Below are positions 25,721-40,784 of a stretch of 64,000 bases of DNA, piece after piece. A program made the position numbers and the translations under genes. Position 1 is the first letter of the stretch. Every line of letters begins with the position of its first letter. Below the pieces are notes generated by a model, which made no database searches, was not told the DNA's origin, and was given only the letters and a program-made list of their open reading frames with translations. The stretch lies in NCBI GenBank assembly GCA_932521035.1, contig OW051494.1, positions 4,946,001 through 5,010,000 of the forward strand, written 5' to 3'. This DNA is from Oscheius dolichura. Taxonomy: Eukaryota > Nematoda > Chromadorea > Rhabditida > Rhabditidae.

Positions 25721-27731
25721 TCAGGCGATATCATCCTCGTTATTCTCATCGCTTGGTCGCTGTACATTTGAAATCAATGTCTGCACATCATCTTCTTCTT
25801 CATCCCACTCGTTTTCACTAACTGAAAAGTTGCTACTACTTCTGCTACTCAGTGTTTGTATCTATACTTTACAATGGGTAAATTATAAAAGGAAAACCAC
25901 CAGAGGGAGAGTACCGTAGTTGATTTCACTGTACGTCAAGGGAAATGATTGCCTAGAACACTCACTATGTTGTAATTGTAAAGCTTTCTGCATATCCTCT
26001 TTCATATAAAAGGTTGTCCACAGATAAAATCCTCCACTCATTATTAACAGGAAAAGAGGAACAAAAAGGCTAGTTTGCAATGCAAAATAGCGAGCTGAGT
26101 AGGATGTATCCCCTTCTAAAATCTCTGGGTAACTGAAGATGGTTGCGGAATACTTCGAATAGCATCGGAAACAGCACCAATAATATAAGGTGAAGCGGCG
26201 TCTCCAAATAAATGAGATAGAAGGGTTTGAATAGCTGTCGCACTTGCTCTGCGGTTTGCAACGATAACACTCTGAATTCCACTATATCAAGTGATAGAAG
26301 CTGGTAACCATCAGAATGTCCATGTTAATCGCCCAATTGAGGCACATTGCCGTGATAGAAAAGAATAGTAGAAACTGCAATCACAATTTAAAAAAGAACT
26401 TTGCGCCTACCCAAGCCGTAGTAATGCTGTGTTTTGCAATAAGAAGGCAGGAAAACAGAAAGGGGACAGCAAGCATTGACCCTATAGCGCAGACGTAAGC
26501 TTCGGCGCACTGATTACGATAGAAACAAAATTTCCCTTCTTTCCAGAGCTAAAACAAACTAGAAAACCTTTCAATCTGCATGATACCGAGGAGATATACG
26601 TTCCTAGGACAACGCCAACTATTCCACCCATGCATGTTATTAGTCCGAAAACAAGGGAAACGCTAAAATTAACCAATCCAAATATGTACTTTCCAAAAGA
26701 AACCTCGCCATATCTGATGGTTGGGGGCTAGCCCCTTTTTGAAGGGCAAACGCGTACCCAATGAAGTTCGGAGTCCACCAACTCAGAGCCCCAACTCCAA
26801 ATACTACACAGGTAAACCCACAGCATATCAGTCGGAAGGTAGGACTGGAACAGATTTTTCTGAAGCCGGCAGAAAAAACTTGCATGGACTTCAAGTATCG
26901 TAGATCTTCTATAAGGCTGTTCGAATGCAATTCAGCATGGTCAACTAATCCGCGAGCAGGTTCGTCGAGTAAAAACTGCATCGCACCGAGGCATACCAAG
27001 CCAAGCACTGGTGTGAAGCTGAACACTGATTATTACTATGTTGACAGCTTTCTAACCGCACTCCTCCTTGCCACGAACCCGTCCACAACGAAAAATAAGA
27101 TCCACCGACGTAGCCTAAGCCACTTCCTACAGGAACAGCAAAGTAAAAAGTCATTAGCACTAAACTTCGGGATTTCCCTTTGAAAAGATCCGCAATAATT
27201 GTAGGGGCAACTGTCGAGTATGAGGCTTCTCCAACACCCACAAGACCTCGAAGAAGAAGGAAGAGTTTAAAATTCTGACAAAAAGCTAATTCTTCGGGAA
27301 TTCCATTTTAGTCACATTTGGACCTACAGTTGTTGAGAGGAACACTGATATTACCCAAAAACAAAGGCCCACTGTCATTATGAGCTTCCTGTTATACCGG
27401 TCTCCTAGATATCCACAGATGGGAGCACAGAGCATGTAGAAAACAATGAACATAGTCTACATCAAATTAGAACTCCATTAGTCGGGCACCTGGATTAATC
27501 CGGACTCCTGGTCATTTATTTTGAAATAGGTTTGCAATTTTGTAAGAACTCCAGCAATTGTAAATCTATCCATATAGTTTAACATGTTAATACTGAGCAA
27601 TATTATAACTGCAAAGTACTTCCTTTTGAAGGTGTCTAAAGATATAAATAATATTGAATGCAACAATTACGTTGCCCTCCAACAGGCTGGTGAATGATGG
27701 CTTCTTCGTCTTCATTTGACGCTGTTTCCAT
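25721..27731 (-). CDS. SPNS: Spinster-family MFS transporter
   Basis: Multi-pass major-facilitator transporter of the Spinster family (lysosomal/endosomal or plasma-membrane lysolipid and sphingolipid efflux in known members). After an acidic start (METASNEDEEAIIHQPVGGQ) the first TM carries the family signature LLSINMLNYMDRFTIAGVL. Then come GVGEASYSTVAPTIIADLF (TM4 region, 27241-27180), VPVGSGLGYVGGSYF and a linker with a charged DEPARG motif near 26960. A C-terminal half with several TM segments follows. The last TM is SLFVPLFLLIMSGGFYLWTT, and the tail is acidic (ISENEWDEEEDDVQTLISNV...). The last intron (about 160 nt) was placed using phase. A clear AG acceptor before the ATG was not seen here, unlike most genes in the window. 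Confidence 0.92.
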
Positions 27732-27976
27732 GTAGCAAATCCAAGTGCACTGCTCCTTTTTGCCTTGAGAGAGACGACGCTATGGCACGTTTTCGTTCAA
27801 ACGAGAAATGGACCCTTCAAATGGGACAATTTTTTTGTTTCCTTCTGAAGTTTGTGATCTTTCTATATTTGTTTTGCATATATATAGATATATCATGTTT
27901 CTTGCTTGGGCCAATCCACATTGGCGTTTTCAGTAGATAAAAAGTAGTGAAGGGTAAAATCGTTTTTGCAGGTGAA

Positions 27977-29545
27977 ATGCTACCACGTGCGTCGGCAATT
28001 ACAGCACAATTGGAAGAAATTGCAGCAGATGAACAGTTACAGAAGGATTTAAAGATCGTATGTTAATATTGAAGTTATTAATCATTTTTGGTTGTAGCTA
28101 CCACCTAACTACTCCTTTGAAATTCCGAAAACTCTATGGAAGATACGAACTACAAACAGCAAATATGGTACCATATTTATTTTCATAGACTATCGTCATT
28201 TACTTTAGTTGCTCTACAATTCCCGGAAGGGCTTCTTATGTATTCTTGTATAATTTCTGATATTTTGGAGAAATACACTCAATGTGACACTGTTATAATG
28301 GGTGATGTAACCTATGGAGCTTGTTGTGTGGATGACTACACGGCAAAATCATTAGGTAGGTGTGTTCCTGCTCAAATTTACCAATTTAGGTTGTGATCTT
28401 CTCGTCCACTACGGTCACAGTTGCTTAGTTCCCATTCAAAACACTGAAGGTATCAACATGCTTTATGTATTCGTGAACATAGACATCAACTTAAGTCATT
28501 TCCAAGATTGTTTGAAGACAAATTTCAAAGAGGGAGACAAAGTTGCGCTAATCAGCACTATACAATTCATCCGTTCTTTACAGGTTTAAAAATTCTAACG
28601 TGTGCAAATGCTTTATTTAGACAGTTAAACACGCTATGGGTGACTCGAATATAAATCTAATTCTTCCGCAGTGTAAACCATTGAGTCCAGGAGAAGTGTT
28701 GGGATGTACATCGCCTCGTCTTCCACCCGATGTTACCGCACTTGTGTAAGACTTTCTTTAAACGTTGTTATGATATTTTTTTAAAATAGTTATCTCGGAG
28801 ATGGTCGTTTTCATTTGGAATCTGCCATGATCCACAATCCGCAAGTGCCGGCATTTCAATATGATCCATATTCAAGAAAACTCACAAGAGAATATTACAA
28901 TTATGATGTTATGAAAACTAACCGTCTAAGTTCGTTTTTCTTTAACCTTATTATATTGAGGGTTGTAGAAGCCGTTTCTATAGCGAAAACTTGTAAATAT
29001 TTTGGAATCATTCATGGTACACTTGGACGACAAGGTAATATTAAAATTGTTGAGGTTTGTGTCTTAAAATATTAAACTGGACTGAAATTATTATTTGTTC
29101 TGTCCAATATCTCTGAAAATGAGCAAGTTGCAGGAGTTAGAAAAAAAGCTAAGTGAAAACGGCAAATGTTTCCTACGTGTTCTTCTCTCCGAAATCTTTC
29201 CCGATAAGTTAGCTGCCTTCCCGGAAATAGAATGGTAATTTTCAATCTTTAAAATATTATAGAGTTTAGTTGGGTCCAAGTTGCCTGTCCTCGTCTTTCT
29301 ATTGACTGGGGATTGTATTTTTCGAAGCCATTGTTGTCTCCTTATGAACTTGCTATTGCACTTGATGAGGTTTTGCACAAGAATACTTTACTACTTTTAT
29401 TAAGGTCTCAGCGCCGGCGGATTATTATCCGATGGATTTTTATGCCAATGATTCGACGGGGCCATGGACAAATAATCATAAACAACACCGCCCCGAACGA
29501 AAATCAAGAAGACCGCATGTGTTAGTAGCAGCAGGTGAACAGTAG
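27977..29545 (+). CDS. DPH1: Diphthamide biosynthesis enzyme DPH1
   Basis: DPH1, with DPH2, forms the iron-sulphur enzyme that starts diphthamide synthesis on eEF2 by transferring an aminocarboxypropyl group from SAM. Recognised segments are [57 protein letters not shown] (first cluster cysteine region), [32 protein letters not shown] (second), [46 protein letters not shown] and [13 protein letters not shown] (third). It ends with a basic HVLVAAGEQ tail. Introns are 35-60 nt. TTTTTGCAG lies five bases before the ATG. The gene is divergent from SPNS and looks complete. Confidence 0.95.
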
Positions 29546-29716
29546 TTTTTTAAATGTTTTTTTTCTCCTCGATATAATAAAAATACTTAAAATCAAGTTT
29601 ATTGGCTTGCAAAGGAGAGAATACAGATGTGCATATATAGTGAGCAGAAAACAGAAATATATAATTTGCCAGAAACGTGGGTTTGTTTGTCAAGAGGTTG
29701 TCCCTGCTTGAAAAAC

Positions 29717-31695
<1,979 letters not shown>

Positions 31696-32517
31696 CTGAA
31701 AAGAACCGGGGAGTTAGAGTAAACAGAACTACACGTGGGGAAGACGGCCGGCCATTGTCTCGGGGTGAATCAACCCCTCGAAAACAAGGCTGCCTATGAT
31801 AGATGGAAACATTACTGAGGCTGGAGATGACGGCCGGGAGGATACCTAGCGGGTAAGCCGGAGGAGACAGAACAGTGCCGGGGAAAGTATTTGAATCCCC
31901 GGGAGGCGGCGGAGGAGACCCGCCAAAAAAGTGACTGGGACGGGCAGGTCCCCCGGGGCCCCCGAGGGTCCAACGAGGGGCGGTCACTGCCGGGGTCAAA
32001 GACGAAATTGAATAGCCGGATGGAGGACGGCCCAGTACGTTCCCACACGGATTCGGCCGGGGGCACACTCCGTATCTTTAGACGTACTCGTGGATATCCG
32101 ACCGGGGGCAAGTGCTCATTCGGAAAAGAATCAGACCCACTGATACCGACGGAGCCGGCCACTCACCGACCTCGGAAAGGTTCCCTCTCGACTGTCTCAA
32201 ACCGTTTCAGTTGGGGGCCGGGGATGTCCCTGGCCGCTAGAACCCGGCGTCCTCCCAGTCGGCTCCCCCAAAAAGGACGCTGCAATCAATGTTTCTGCGC
32301 CTTTTTCAGGCGGCCAGGCGACAATCAGTGCTGCTCGTTGTCCCAATTATCAAGTCTGATGGGGACGGGGCGAAAGGGAGGATTGCCGACTGGATTGTAC
32401 CGTTTCCCCCTCCCATTATGGGCATTTTCGGGTTAACACGGCAGAGTGAACACGGACACACGGCACCCCCGACATTTATTGTGCTTCATGGCATAAAAAC
32501 GCATTCCTCAGACGGCC
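31696..32517. other. GC-rich region upstream of smoothelin-like gene
   Basis: Several minus-strand frames are open and Pro/Gly-rich (32068-31700, 32162-31812). They may include 5' exons of the smoothelin-like gene or untranslated DNA; splice joins could not be fixed. The right end is the 3' flank of the four-TM gene. Confidence 0.3.
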
Positions 32518-33552
32518 TCGACTTCCTTCCTCTTCAAATAAGACAACGGAGACTCGGGCCGGGGCGTGTGGGCCATGCCGACGTACGGCGACTCCTTCCT
32601 CTTCCTCGAGCTGCTCAACGGGGTGCCGACCACGGCCTTCGGGGTCGCCTGAACTGGGCACTTCAACACAATCTAGCCAGAAATTACCGCCTTGGGGGTG
32701 GAGGCAGCTCCTCGGAGGGACGTGCTCTCCTGGTGCCGCGCTGCAGACGCGGCAGGCGTCGTCGGCTTTCGGGTGGCCGGGTTCTCTCGGACGAATACAG
32801 TCGTCGTGGATTTCAGATGGTGACGGGAATTGGGGAGGGCGTGGGCCGAAAGCCGGGCCCCGAGGTAGGCGGTCAAGTTCGGCATCGTCTCGATGTGGTC
32901 CACACTGCCCTCGAAGTACCAGACGACCATCTGAACGTTCGTGTTAAGGGAGGAGGAGAGGAGACTACCATAGACATCAGGGACATGGCCAAGTGAACGA
33001 CGGCGAGGACGGCGAACAAGTAGAAGAGGTGGTGCTGGAGGCGGAGGTTCCAAGACAGCAGACAATTCTCGTCATCGTTCCAACATTCGAACTGCTTCGA
33101 ATTCGTGTGCTTGTTGGCCAGGAAGACGGCAAAAAAGACGACCGAGAGATGGCCCGTGATTAGTAAGATGCCGAACAATTGATTGGGATTACAGACCATG
33201 GAGGCGGCGAACGAAAAGAGGACGACCTCGACGATCAGCTGGGAGATGTAGTAGAAGATGTCACTCTTCTGGGAGAGCAGGACGTAGAGCATGACCAAAC
33301 CGATGATCAAGGCAATAAGGGCACTGATCTGGGTCACGAGCAAGAACAGGTGCGTGAAGTAGAGACGATGCTGTCTCGTCTCGGCATCCGCCTTCCCATG
33401 TCTGTAACATTTATATTCCCGCTCGGAACAGAGACCCACGGATAGAGAATATTGCTGTAGCGGTCGTAAAAGGAGCCGGAATGCGTCTGGCTGCTCCTGC
33501 GGGAAATATTCGACAACTGCTGAAAACGGAAAACAAGTGGTAAGAAAAACAA
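32518..33552 (-). CDS. Predicted four-TM membrane protein, unrecognised
   Basis: Minus-strand gene of about four exons. An N-terminal exon has QLSNISRRSSQTHSGSFYDR. After an intron whose removal keeps phase (HGKADAETRQHRLYFTHLFL) come four hydrophobic segments. TM1 is TQISALIALIIGLVMLYVLL, TM2 ISQLIVEVVLFSFAASMV, TM3 LFGILLITGHLSVVFFAVFL and TM4 HHLFYLFAVLAVVHLAMSLM. A hydrophilic Ser/Thr/Pro-rich tail follows, with a basic RKRKESPYVGMAHTPRP near the end (KRKEVEAV). A Cys pair (ECWNDDENCLLSW) lies in the loop between TM3 and TM4, resembling an extracellular loop. It could be a tetraspan of the nematode or invertebrate type, but no family was recognised. The region is GC-rich like the neighbouring smoothelin-like gene. 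The start at 33552 (MFFLPLVF) is uncertain. Confidence 0.65.
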
Positions 33553-34132
33553 AGCGAACCATCTTATGGTAGAAGCAGAACGGAGAATGACAGGGGATAC
33601 CGAACAACAATCTCGACAATCTCTTCTCTACATGTCGGAACAGAATATTTTTGAGTAGCGCTGCTAACCACAGAAACAAGGAGTATCCATAACAAAGCGA
33701 ATAACTAGGGGGTTCGCGGATTTTGATATATATACCAACATCGCGGGTTGCTTCAATGCCGTAAAGTTTGACTTCGATGTCATTTGAAGTTCGTCAAGGG
33801 GTCTAGACGGATGGAGTTAGGCATACTGTTGATGGCTAGACCCTTTATCTATTTTCTTTCTTGTTACAGCTATTTACATACTTACAATCGCTCATTCCAA
33901 CTATTATTTACGAAGCTTTTAGTCCATTTCCATTTAGATTGTCCTGTTCTTTTTCAAAAAGACAACTTTTTTGGATCCACCTATTTTCGGTGGGGCGCCA
34001 TACGTGGTCGACGTAAATTTGCTTTCGAAAACGTACTTGTTCAGTTTGGCCTGATTTTGCGAGCGGCAAGCGAATGCTCTCAATTTAGTGCATCATCTTC
34101 AAACTCCTGTAGTTTTTAATTTTTAGGTCGAC
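33553..34132. other. Divergent intergenic between four-TM gene and SMARCAD1
   Basis: Presumed promoter region for both genes. Composition falls from GC-rich to AT-rich at about 33700. A 111-codon plus-strand open frame at 33784-34119 has no recognised motif. It ends with TTTTTAG directly before the SMARCAD1 start, more like upstream sequence than a gene. Confidence 0.4.
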
Positions 34133-37100
34133 ATGTCGAGCAGACCACGAGTGGCCCATGTGTCTGCGCAGAACGAGTCGTTGCTAGCTTCACTGGAGCA
34201 AAAACGACAGAGTCTGGCAGCTGTAAGTTTGTGTCTTACTCCCTAAAACAGTTGAATGGTACACTTGCCTCTTGTTTCAGATTGCCGCGCGAGTGAACAA
34301 TGGGACCATGGCTAAAAAGATTGATATGAAAAGTAGTGTTTTTTTGCTTCTTTCATCTCACAAAGAACCTATAGATTTTACAAATTCTACCAAGAGAAGA
34401 AAGCGCAATTCGGAGTCAGACGAGTGGATTGAACCAGATGAAATAGAAAGCGATGAATCATTTAACTTATCCGATGATGATGCACAACCTAATAGAAAGA
34501 GGTGGATAAACAATTGACTTTTGGGTATAGCTAATTTAGGAAAATTACAAACAGTGCACCGAAAGTTAACGTTCAAATTACGACGTAAGTAAGCTTTTAT
34601 ATATTTTTTAAAATAGAACATTCTCCCTATAGGAATGGGCCTAATAAGGAGCGGACCTTATCTGAGTCAAGTGACGAGGAAGGCTGGTTAGGGAAGCCAG
34701 GCGATATAGATACGCAAGGACGGAAAATGCAAACTCGTGTTTCTCAATCGAAGCCCAAACGAAAAGTTATTACTGCCTTTTCCGACGAAAGTGAAGTTGA
34801 ACATGAAGTGCTCAGTTTAAAGATACGTGCTTATTCAATTGTTTTTAGGCTTCAACTTTAAAGGATCTGGCCAAAAATACTCAGAAAGCTAAGCGGAAAA
34901 GCACATATGTCTCCAGCGACGAAGAGTTTGAAGACCCTGAAGCTGACATTTCTGACGAACGTGAAAGTACTCCGGAGAGTGATAGTGATGTTAGTTCTAT
35001 TTTAAATATATCTACATTTTTAAAGGTCGAGGAACGGCGCACTACTGGGAAGTCAGAGTCACGAAAGCAAAAGAATTGCCGAGAATTTTTCAATATTGCC
35101 ACCAAAGAAGAACTTGTTGCGAATGCCAAAATTTCAGATAAGGTTGCTAGCGCTATAGAAGAAAAACGTCCTTTTACATCATTTCGCGAGCTGGTAATCA
35201 ACGAGTCCTCATTAATAACGTATTTTAGGAAGATTGTTTATTCGAAATAGCTCATGGGAAAAAAGCTCTTGATAATTACTTAGAGCATATGGAAAATCGA
35301 GGCATATTGGAACGCGTGCTGAATGATTGTAAGGGACATGCAGCCGCCGTAGAAGCAGATTTTCACAGATCTACTGGAAATACCGAGCAGCCGTCGTCGA
35401 TATCTCCCGGGTTTCTTCAATCTTATTTGATTATGGTTTTTTTTGCAGGTACAATCTTCATGACTATCAGAAAATTGGGCTTGGATGGCTCATAATGATG
35501 TATAAAAAAGGATTTAACTGTATACTGGGCGATGAAATGGGTCTCGGGAAAACAATCCAAATCGTCGCATTTTTGGCTTGGCTCAAAGAACATAAAGTGG
35601 ATGGTCCTCATTTAATAGTGGTTCCTTCGTCTACTATAGAAAATTGGATGAGTGAAGTCCATAAATGGTGTACTGACCTCAGAGTTAGTATTTATAGGTG
35701 CCATATGTATAATTTATTTAGTTAATGACATATTACGGTAGTCAGGATGAAAGAAAACAAATTCGAAAAATGGTAAAGAAAAAGAAAGAAAATGTTGGTT
35801 TTTATTGTCTTTTTATGAAGCTACCATTTAGATTGACGTTATTCTCACCACTTACAATATGATTTCTTCTAAACACGATGATAAGAAATTCTTTAAAAAT
35901 TTCTCTCTCAATTACGTTATTTACGATGAAGGGCATATGCTTAAAAATTGCGCTACTGACAGGTATAAAAATCTTATGAAAGTTCGGGTAAGACTTCCGA
36001 TTTTCTCCACTAATTTTATTTTTAGGGTAAAAGAAAAATTTTGCTGACCGGTACGCCTCTTCAGAATAACTTAATTGAACTAATTTCGCTGATGTACTTT
36101 GTCATGACTAAAGTCTTCAACAAATACTGTGATGATCTATCACAACTGCTAGTGCAGTTTAAAGCTGTTCGGATATTTTTGAAGTGGTATATCTTTTCTT
36201 TTTCAGTTAGCACCTGGTCTGGATAACTCTACGACTAATATGTATCATAAAGACAAAATTGAGCAGGCGAAGCTAATTCTTCAGCCTTACATTCTGCGAC
36301 GTCTGAAAACGCAAGTGTTGACTTTGCCACCAAAGCATGAAGAAGTTATTGAAGTGGAAATGGCAAACGCTCAAAGTGAAAACTACGAGAATCTCTTAGA
36401 ATTGTAAGCTTTTTTAATATCGTATACTCAATTTTTGTAGCTACCGGGGTAGTGAACGCGACGCAGGTACTGCATCTGCTGCTCTAATGAGACTCAGACA
36501 AGCGGCAAACCATCCTTTATTGTCAAGAATACAATATGATGATTTAACCTTGACGAAAATAGCAAAGACATTATGCTCCAAGGTATACATTAATACTAGT
36601 AAACAACAATCTTTATTTAGGAAAAGAATTATGAAAAGAAAAAAGCAGAGCATGTTGCAGAGGACTTGTCGTTTATGGGAGACTTTCAGATCCATCAACT
36701 TTGTGAGAAATATCGGTGGGTATTTCCGATGTGTCATGGTATCAAAATCACAGGAGCACTCGTAAATTTCTGTTAGACGAGGATTTGGCACTTCAATCTG
36801 GAAAGTGCGAAGAATTAGACGCTCGGCTGCCAAGAATTGTGGAAAAGGTATTTCCCTTTTATTCTTCTTATCCTAAGAATGACCTTCTTAGAAAGAAAAA
36901 GTCCTGATTTTTTCTCAATTCACGATGATGCTAGACATATTGGAAGTCTACCTAAAAGTCAGAGGTCATAAGTTTCTTAGACTGGATGGTTCAACACCGG
37001 TTTTGGAGCGTCAGGAACTTATTAATCAGTTTAATATCGATGAAACTGTACATATTTTCTTGCTTTCTACCAAAGCGGGCGGTCTCGGCATCAATCTAAC

Positions 37101-37495
37101 TTCTGCAAATCATATTATCATTCATGATATCGATTTTAATCCATACAATGATAAACAGGTAATTCTAATAGTAAGTTGGCATTTTTCTTTTAGGCTGAAG
37201 ATCGATGTCATCGGATGGGGCAAACTAATGTAGTCTATGTAACCAGATTAATAAGCAAAGGCTCAATTGAAACCGGAATGTTTTCTTTAGCACAACGCAA
37301 GCTTCAGCTTGAAAAACAAGTGACAGGTGGAATCAAAGGACAGCTTGAAGGTTGGTTGCATAATAATTTGTTCTACTGCAGCTCACAGATGAGGATGAAA
37401 CAACCAGAGATTCGAATGATTCTGATGATAAACCAAATGATAAAGATGTACAAAATCTTCTTACTGCGGCAATGGAACACAAAAATGTTCTGTAG
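34133..37495 (+). CDS. SMARCAD1: SMARCAD1/Fun30-type SNF2 chromatin remodeller
   Basis: ATP-dependent nucleosome remodeller. A long acidic N-terminal part has [16 protein letters not shown] and an [20 protein letters not shown] segment. The helicase follows: [20 protein letters not shown], motif [21 protein letters not shown] (35530-35580), [10 protein letters not shown], motif [11 protein letters not shown] (35922) and motif [23 protein letters not shown]. Next are [46 protein letters not shown], motif [21 protein letters not shown] and motif [22 protein letters not shown]. The end is an acidic tail ([15 protein letters not shown]). DEGH rather than DEAH and the shape of motif V fit SMARCAD1/Fun30. 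Introns are about 30-60 nt. Before the stop, the last join uses a CACAG acceptor that keeps the acidic frame. TTTTTAG lies six bases before the ATG. Confidence 0.95.
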
Positions 37496-37811
37496 AAAGG
37501 CGTGGATTTTATGGGTAAATGAGAATATCGATCTCATTGATAGTGTAAAATACTTTTTCACTTTTTTTTCTATGAACTAATGATAGTTTATTGTGTTTTT
37601 GCTTTATTTATATTCTAGGTTAGATTACGAGGATATAAACGCTCATACTCTTTTTCATGTTACTGTGATTCTCTTACGACGGTTCGAATCTCGGTTTTGT
37701 ATACCAATAAACATTGCATTGAAATCGTTGTCAATTTTGCTATGTGTTTTAACACAGAATACTGATTATTTTTCTAAAAATCGTTTGCATTTACAGCAAC
37801 TTGCAGCATTC
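37496..37811. other. Intergenic between SMARCAD1 and PRPF3
   Basis: AT-rich. Acceptor-like TTATATTCTAG (near 37618) and GCATTTACAG (ending about 37796) occur; the second lies 15 nt before the likely PRPF3 start. An open frame at 37593-37800 runs into the PRPF3 exon but shows no conserved sequence. Confidence 0.4.
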
Positions 37812-40455
37812 ATGGGACGTGGAGAAGACATAACAGATATTTGTGAGCGTTATCTTTCGAAAAAAGAAGAGCGTGAGGATGTAAAAAAGGTGGTTATGCG
37901 ATGTCTGGACAAAAATGATAACTATGACAAAATGAAGGTTGGTTTTCCATCTACGTACTTATATTTTATTGTTCTTCGTATTCATCCAAACTAGTTTGTG
38001 ACGAGTATGAAGAAAATTCTTTCCGTCGTCAGTTAATCTACCGCACTAGATGTAGTGAGGGGGGTGTATTGATTTTAAAATTTTCACCTTTTTTGTAATC
38101 GGCTGTTCGCTTGCTCGAATCAAGAAATGATGACCGCCTTTAGGGCTTATTTACTGATTATCTCTTATCATATATCGCAGGCAAGACTCATATTCATTGT
38201 ATTTTTCAGAAGAAGCTCTTGGAGACGATTTCTGATTCGTACAAAGCTCATAAAATTATTGCGGCATTTAGTTCAGCTTACTCTCAGTTCAGAAAACGAC
38301 AAAGGGTATGCTACATATTTTCGATGTTATTTTATTTTATTTCCAGTTTGAAGAAGATGAAAATCGGGAAAGTAAGCGGCCCCGAGAAGAACGCGATAGG
38401 AATGGCCGAGACAGAGAGCGTGAGAGAAGGCGCGATAGCACAAGGGTAATGGTATTTTTCGATATTATGACTATTGTGTTGCTTCAGGACAGTGAAAGAA
38501 TGCGGCGACATCTTACGGAAGAAGCTACAAAACCACGACAAGATGAGCCCAAAAATTTCGCCGTAAATGAAGATTCAATACGGTATTCATTTTAGTATCT
38601 GTTTAAAATTATTATTTTTAGAGCTAAGGAAATTCTTTACAAAGCACAGCAAGAAATTGAAGAAAAAAAAAGACACATGGGGCTTGCTGAAGCAAAAATG
38701 GCTGGTATTATTTCGCCCCCTGTTTCTCAGGGGAAAAATGTGGCTATTCGTCGGGATGTACGTTGTAGAGAAGGGTGTTTAACTATATTTTCTTATTTTA
38801 GGAAGCTCAGTTATTCATTAACTATTCCATGGACAAGAAGAAAGATAGAATGGAACAGTTAAAAGCGCGTCTAGCTTCAAACAAAACTGTTCAAAACCTT
38901 GTTGTTGTTCAAGAAAAGAAAACCGCACCATTACAATCAGAGGCACCAAAAGAACCAGTTACACCTGCGGTTATTGAAGAGAAGCCTGTAGGTTCAGTAG
39001 ATTAAATAAAAAATTCTTTTAGAAAGAAGATCCGAATAAGCTTATTGAATATTTGGATCCCCGAATCCATTCAAAAAGAGCCGAACGTGGTAAACGAATG
39101 TTCAACTTCCATGAAAAAGGAGAATTCGAAAAATTGGCTAATAAGCAGCGAGCAATGGCTAAATTGGAGAAACTTCAGGTTGGTCTCATATATATCCGTC
39201 TATCTGTGAAATTTAGGCAGAGATATCGTCTGCAGCAAAATCTACAGGCATTTCTTCCGCTGTAAAATTGGCAATGGTCACGCCGTCTGGACCTGCTGGT
39301 AAGAATTTGGATAACATTCCCGAATGTGAATGGTGGGATACGATAGTGCTTGAAGCTACAAGGTTAGTTGTTGATCTCAATGTATGATTTCTTTAGTTAC
39401 GATAATATACCTGACGCTAATGATCCTAATCGCTTTGATACTACAATCAGTGAACTAGTTGAGCATCCTATCAAGTTGAGAGCTCCTACTGATCCATTGA
39501 CGCCACAATATTTAAAGGTATTATTATAGCTCACTTTTTTTATGACGTTGAAGGTGTATCTCACAACAAAAGAAAGGAAGAAGATCCGACGGCAGAATCG
39601 TAAAGAAATGCAAAAAGAGCGCACTGAGAAAATTCGGTTAGGCTTAGAGCCCGCGCCAGAGCCCAAGGTTCGATTATATTTCTAACATTAGAATTCACAT
39701 TCAGGTCAAAATATCAAATCTTATGCGAGTTTTGGGTAGTGACGCTATACAAGATCCTACTAAAATGGAAGCGCATGTTCGCAAACAAATGGCAGAACGT
39801 TTACGCAAACATGAAGAGGCTAATACTGAAAGGAAATTGACAGATGAACAAAAGGCAGCAAAGAAATCAAAAAAATTGAGTGAAGATACTTCACTTGCAA
39901 CACATGTAGCCGTTTATAGGTAAGACAATTTATTTGCTCTTATTATCTTTTCTTGCAGGGTGAAATCATTGTTAAATCCGTCAAAGAAATTTAAAATTGA
40001 AACTAATGCAAAACAACTCCATATGACTGGTGTTATTATTCTTCACAAGCTTATAAATGTAATAGTTGTTGAAGGAGGTTCGTTCGAATATCCTTACAAT
40101 GATCGGTTCATTTCAGGGCCAAAGCAACAAAAATTTTACAACAACTTGATGATGAATCGCATTAAATGGGAAGATGAAATTATTGGACAGAAAAAAGATG
40201 CCGATAAGGAAGCTCCTGGTGAAAGAAATCAATGTCAACTGGTAAAGTTTATGTTTAACGTTGTTATCTTGTTTTTTTTTTCAGATATGGGAAGGGCAAG
40301 TTAAGAAGCGTAGTTTCCGCGATATATCTATCGTAACTGTCACCATTGAAAAGCAAGCCCGAGACTTCTTCGAAAAACACGGAGTGGCCCAATACTGGGA
40401 TCTTGCCTATAGTACTTCAGTCCTTCTTGATGATCAGGATCCGCTACCAATCTAA
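37812..40455 (+). CDS. PRPF3: U4/U6 snRNP protein PRP3
   Basis: Component of the U4/U6.U5 tri-snRNP needed for pre-mRNA splicing. The N-terminal exon ([20 protein letters not shown]) may be a reduced PWI-like region. An Arg/Glu-rich linker ([20 protein letters not shown]) follows. The conserved PRP3 region starts at [20 protein letters not shown] with [20 protein letters not shown] and [20 protein letters not shown]. Then come [48 protein letters not shown] and [20 protein letters not shown]. The C-terminal DUF1115-type part has [50 protein letters not shown] and [19 protein letters not shown]. The start is inferred from an acceptor-like ACAG just upstream; a farther start cannot be excluded. 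Otherwise complete. Confidence 0.93.
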
Positions 40456-40620
40456 ATGTTAGCACTTTCTAGATCAGATTTCTCGGTTCACTGACTGGTT
40501 GTTCCTGCTTATCGTAATAAAACACGTTTTAGAGAATTTCTCTGCCATTTTGTTCGTTGTATGAAGTGTACAAATCTATCTCCTTCCTTATTCTCTTCAC
40601 CGACTTCATCTCTTATTTAG

Positions 40621-40767
40621 ATGTCTCAAACCATCAAAGAAAAAGCTAAAGCCGATCTAGAAGCTTTGCAAAAACAATTAGACGCAAAAAAACATCTTCT
40701 TCAAGAAGTGTTTTGTGACCTAAAAGGGATCGAACGGGTTGAAGGCAAACAATTAATTGGAGAGGTG
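40621..40767 (+). CDS. Possible small or partial gene, Lys/Gln-rich helix
   Basis: An ATG directly abutting TCTTATTTAG (acceptor-like) opens a frame of about 49 codons (MSQTIKEKAKADLEALQKQL ... GIERVEGKQLIGE), rich in Lys, Leu and Gln and likely helical. It reaches a GTGACA that could be a donor. Downstream DNA is minus-strand coding for the RING-like gene, so no second exon is evident. If unspliced, the frame continues to 40992, antisense to that gene. No family was recognised; it could be a short protein, a pseudogene remnant or an exon of an overlapping gene. Confidence 0.35.
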
Positions 40768-40784
40768 ACACATTTTTCAAAGAG

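Noticed and set aside
33784-34119. 111-codon plus-strand frame before SMARCAD1
   Set aside because: No recognisable motif, and it ends at the acceptor-like site of SMARCAD1. More likely upstream flank.
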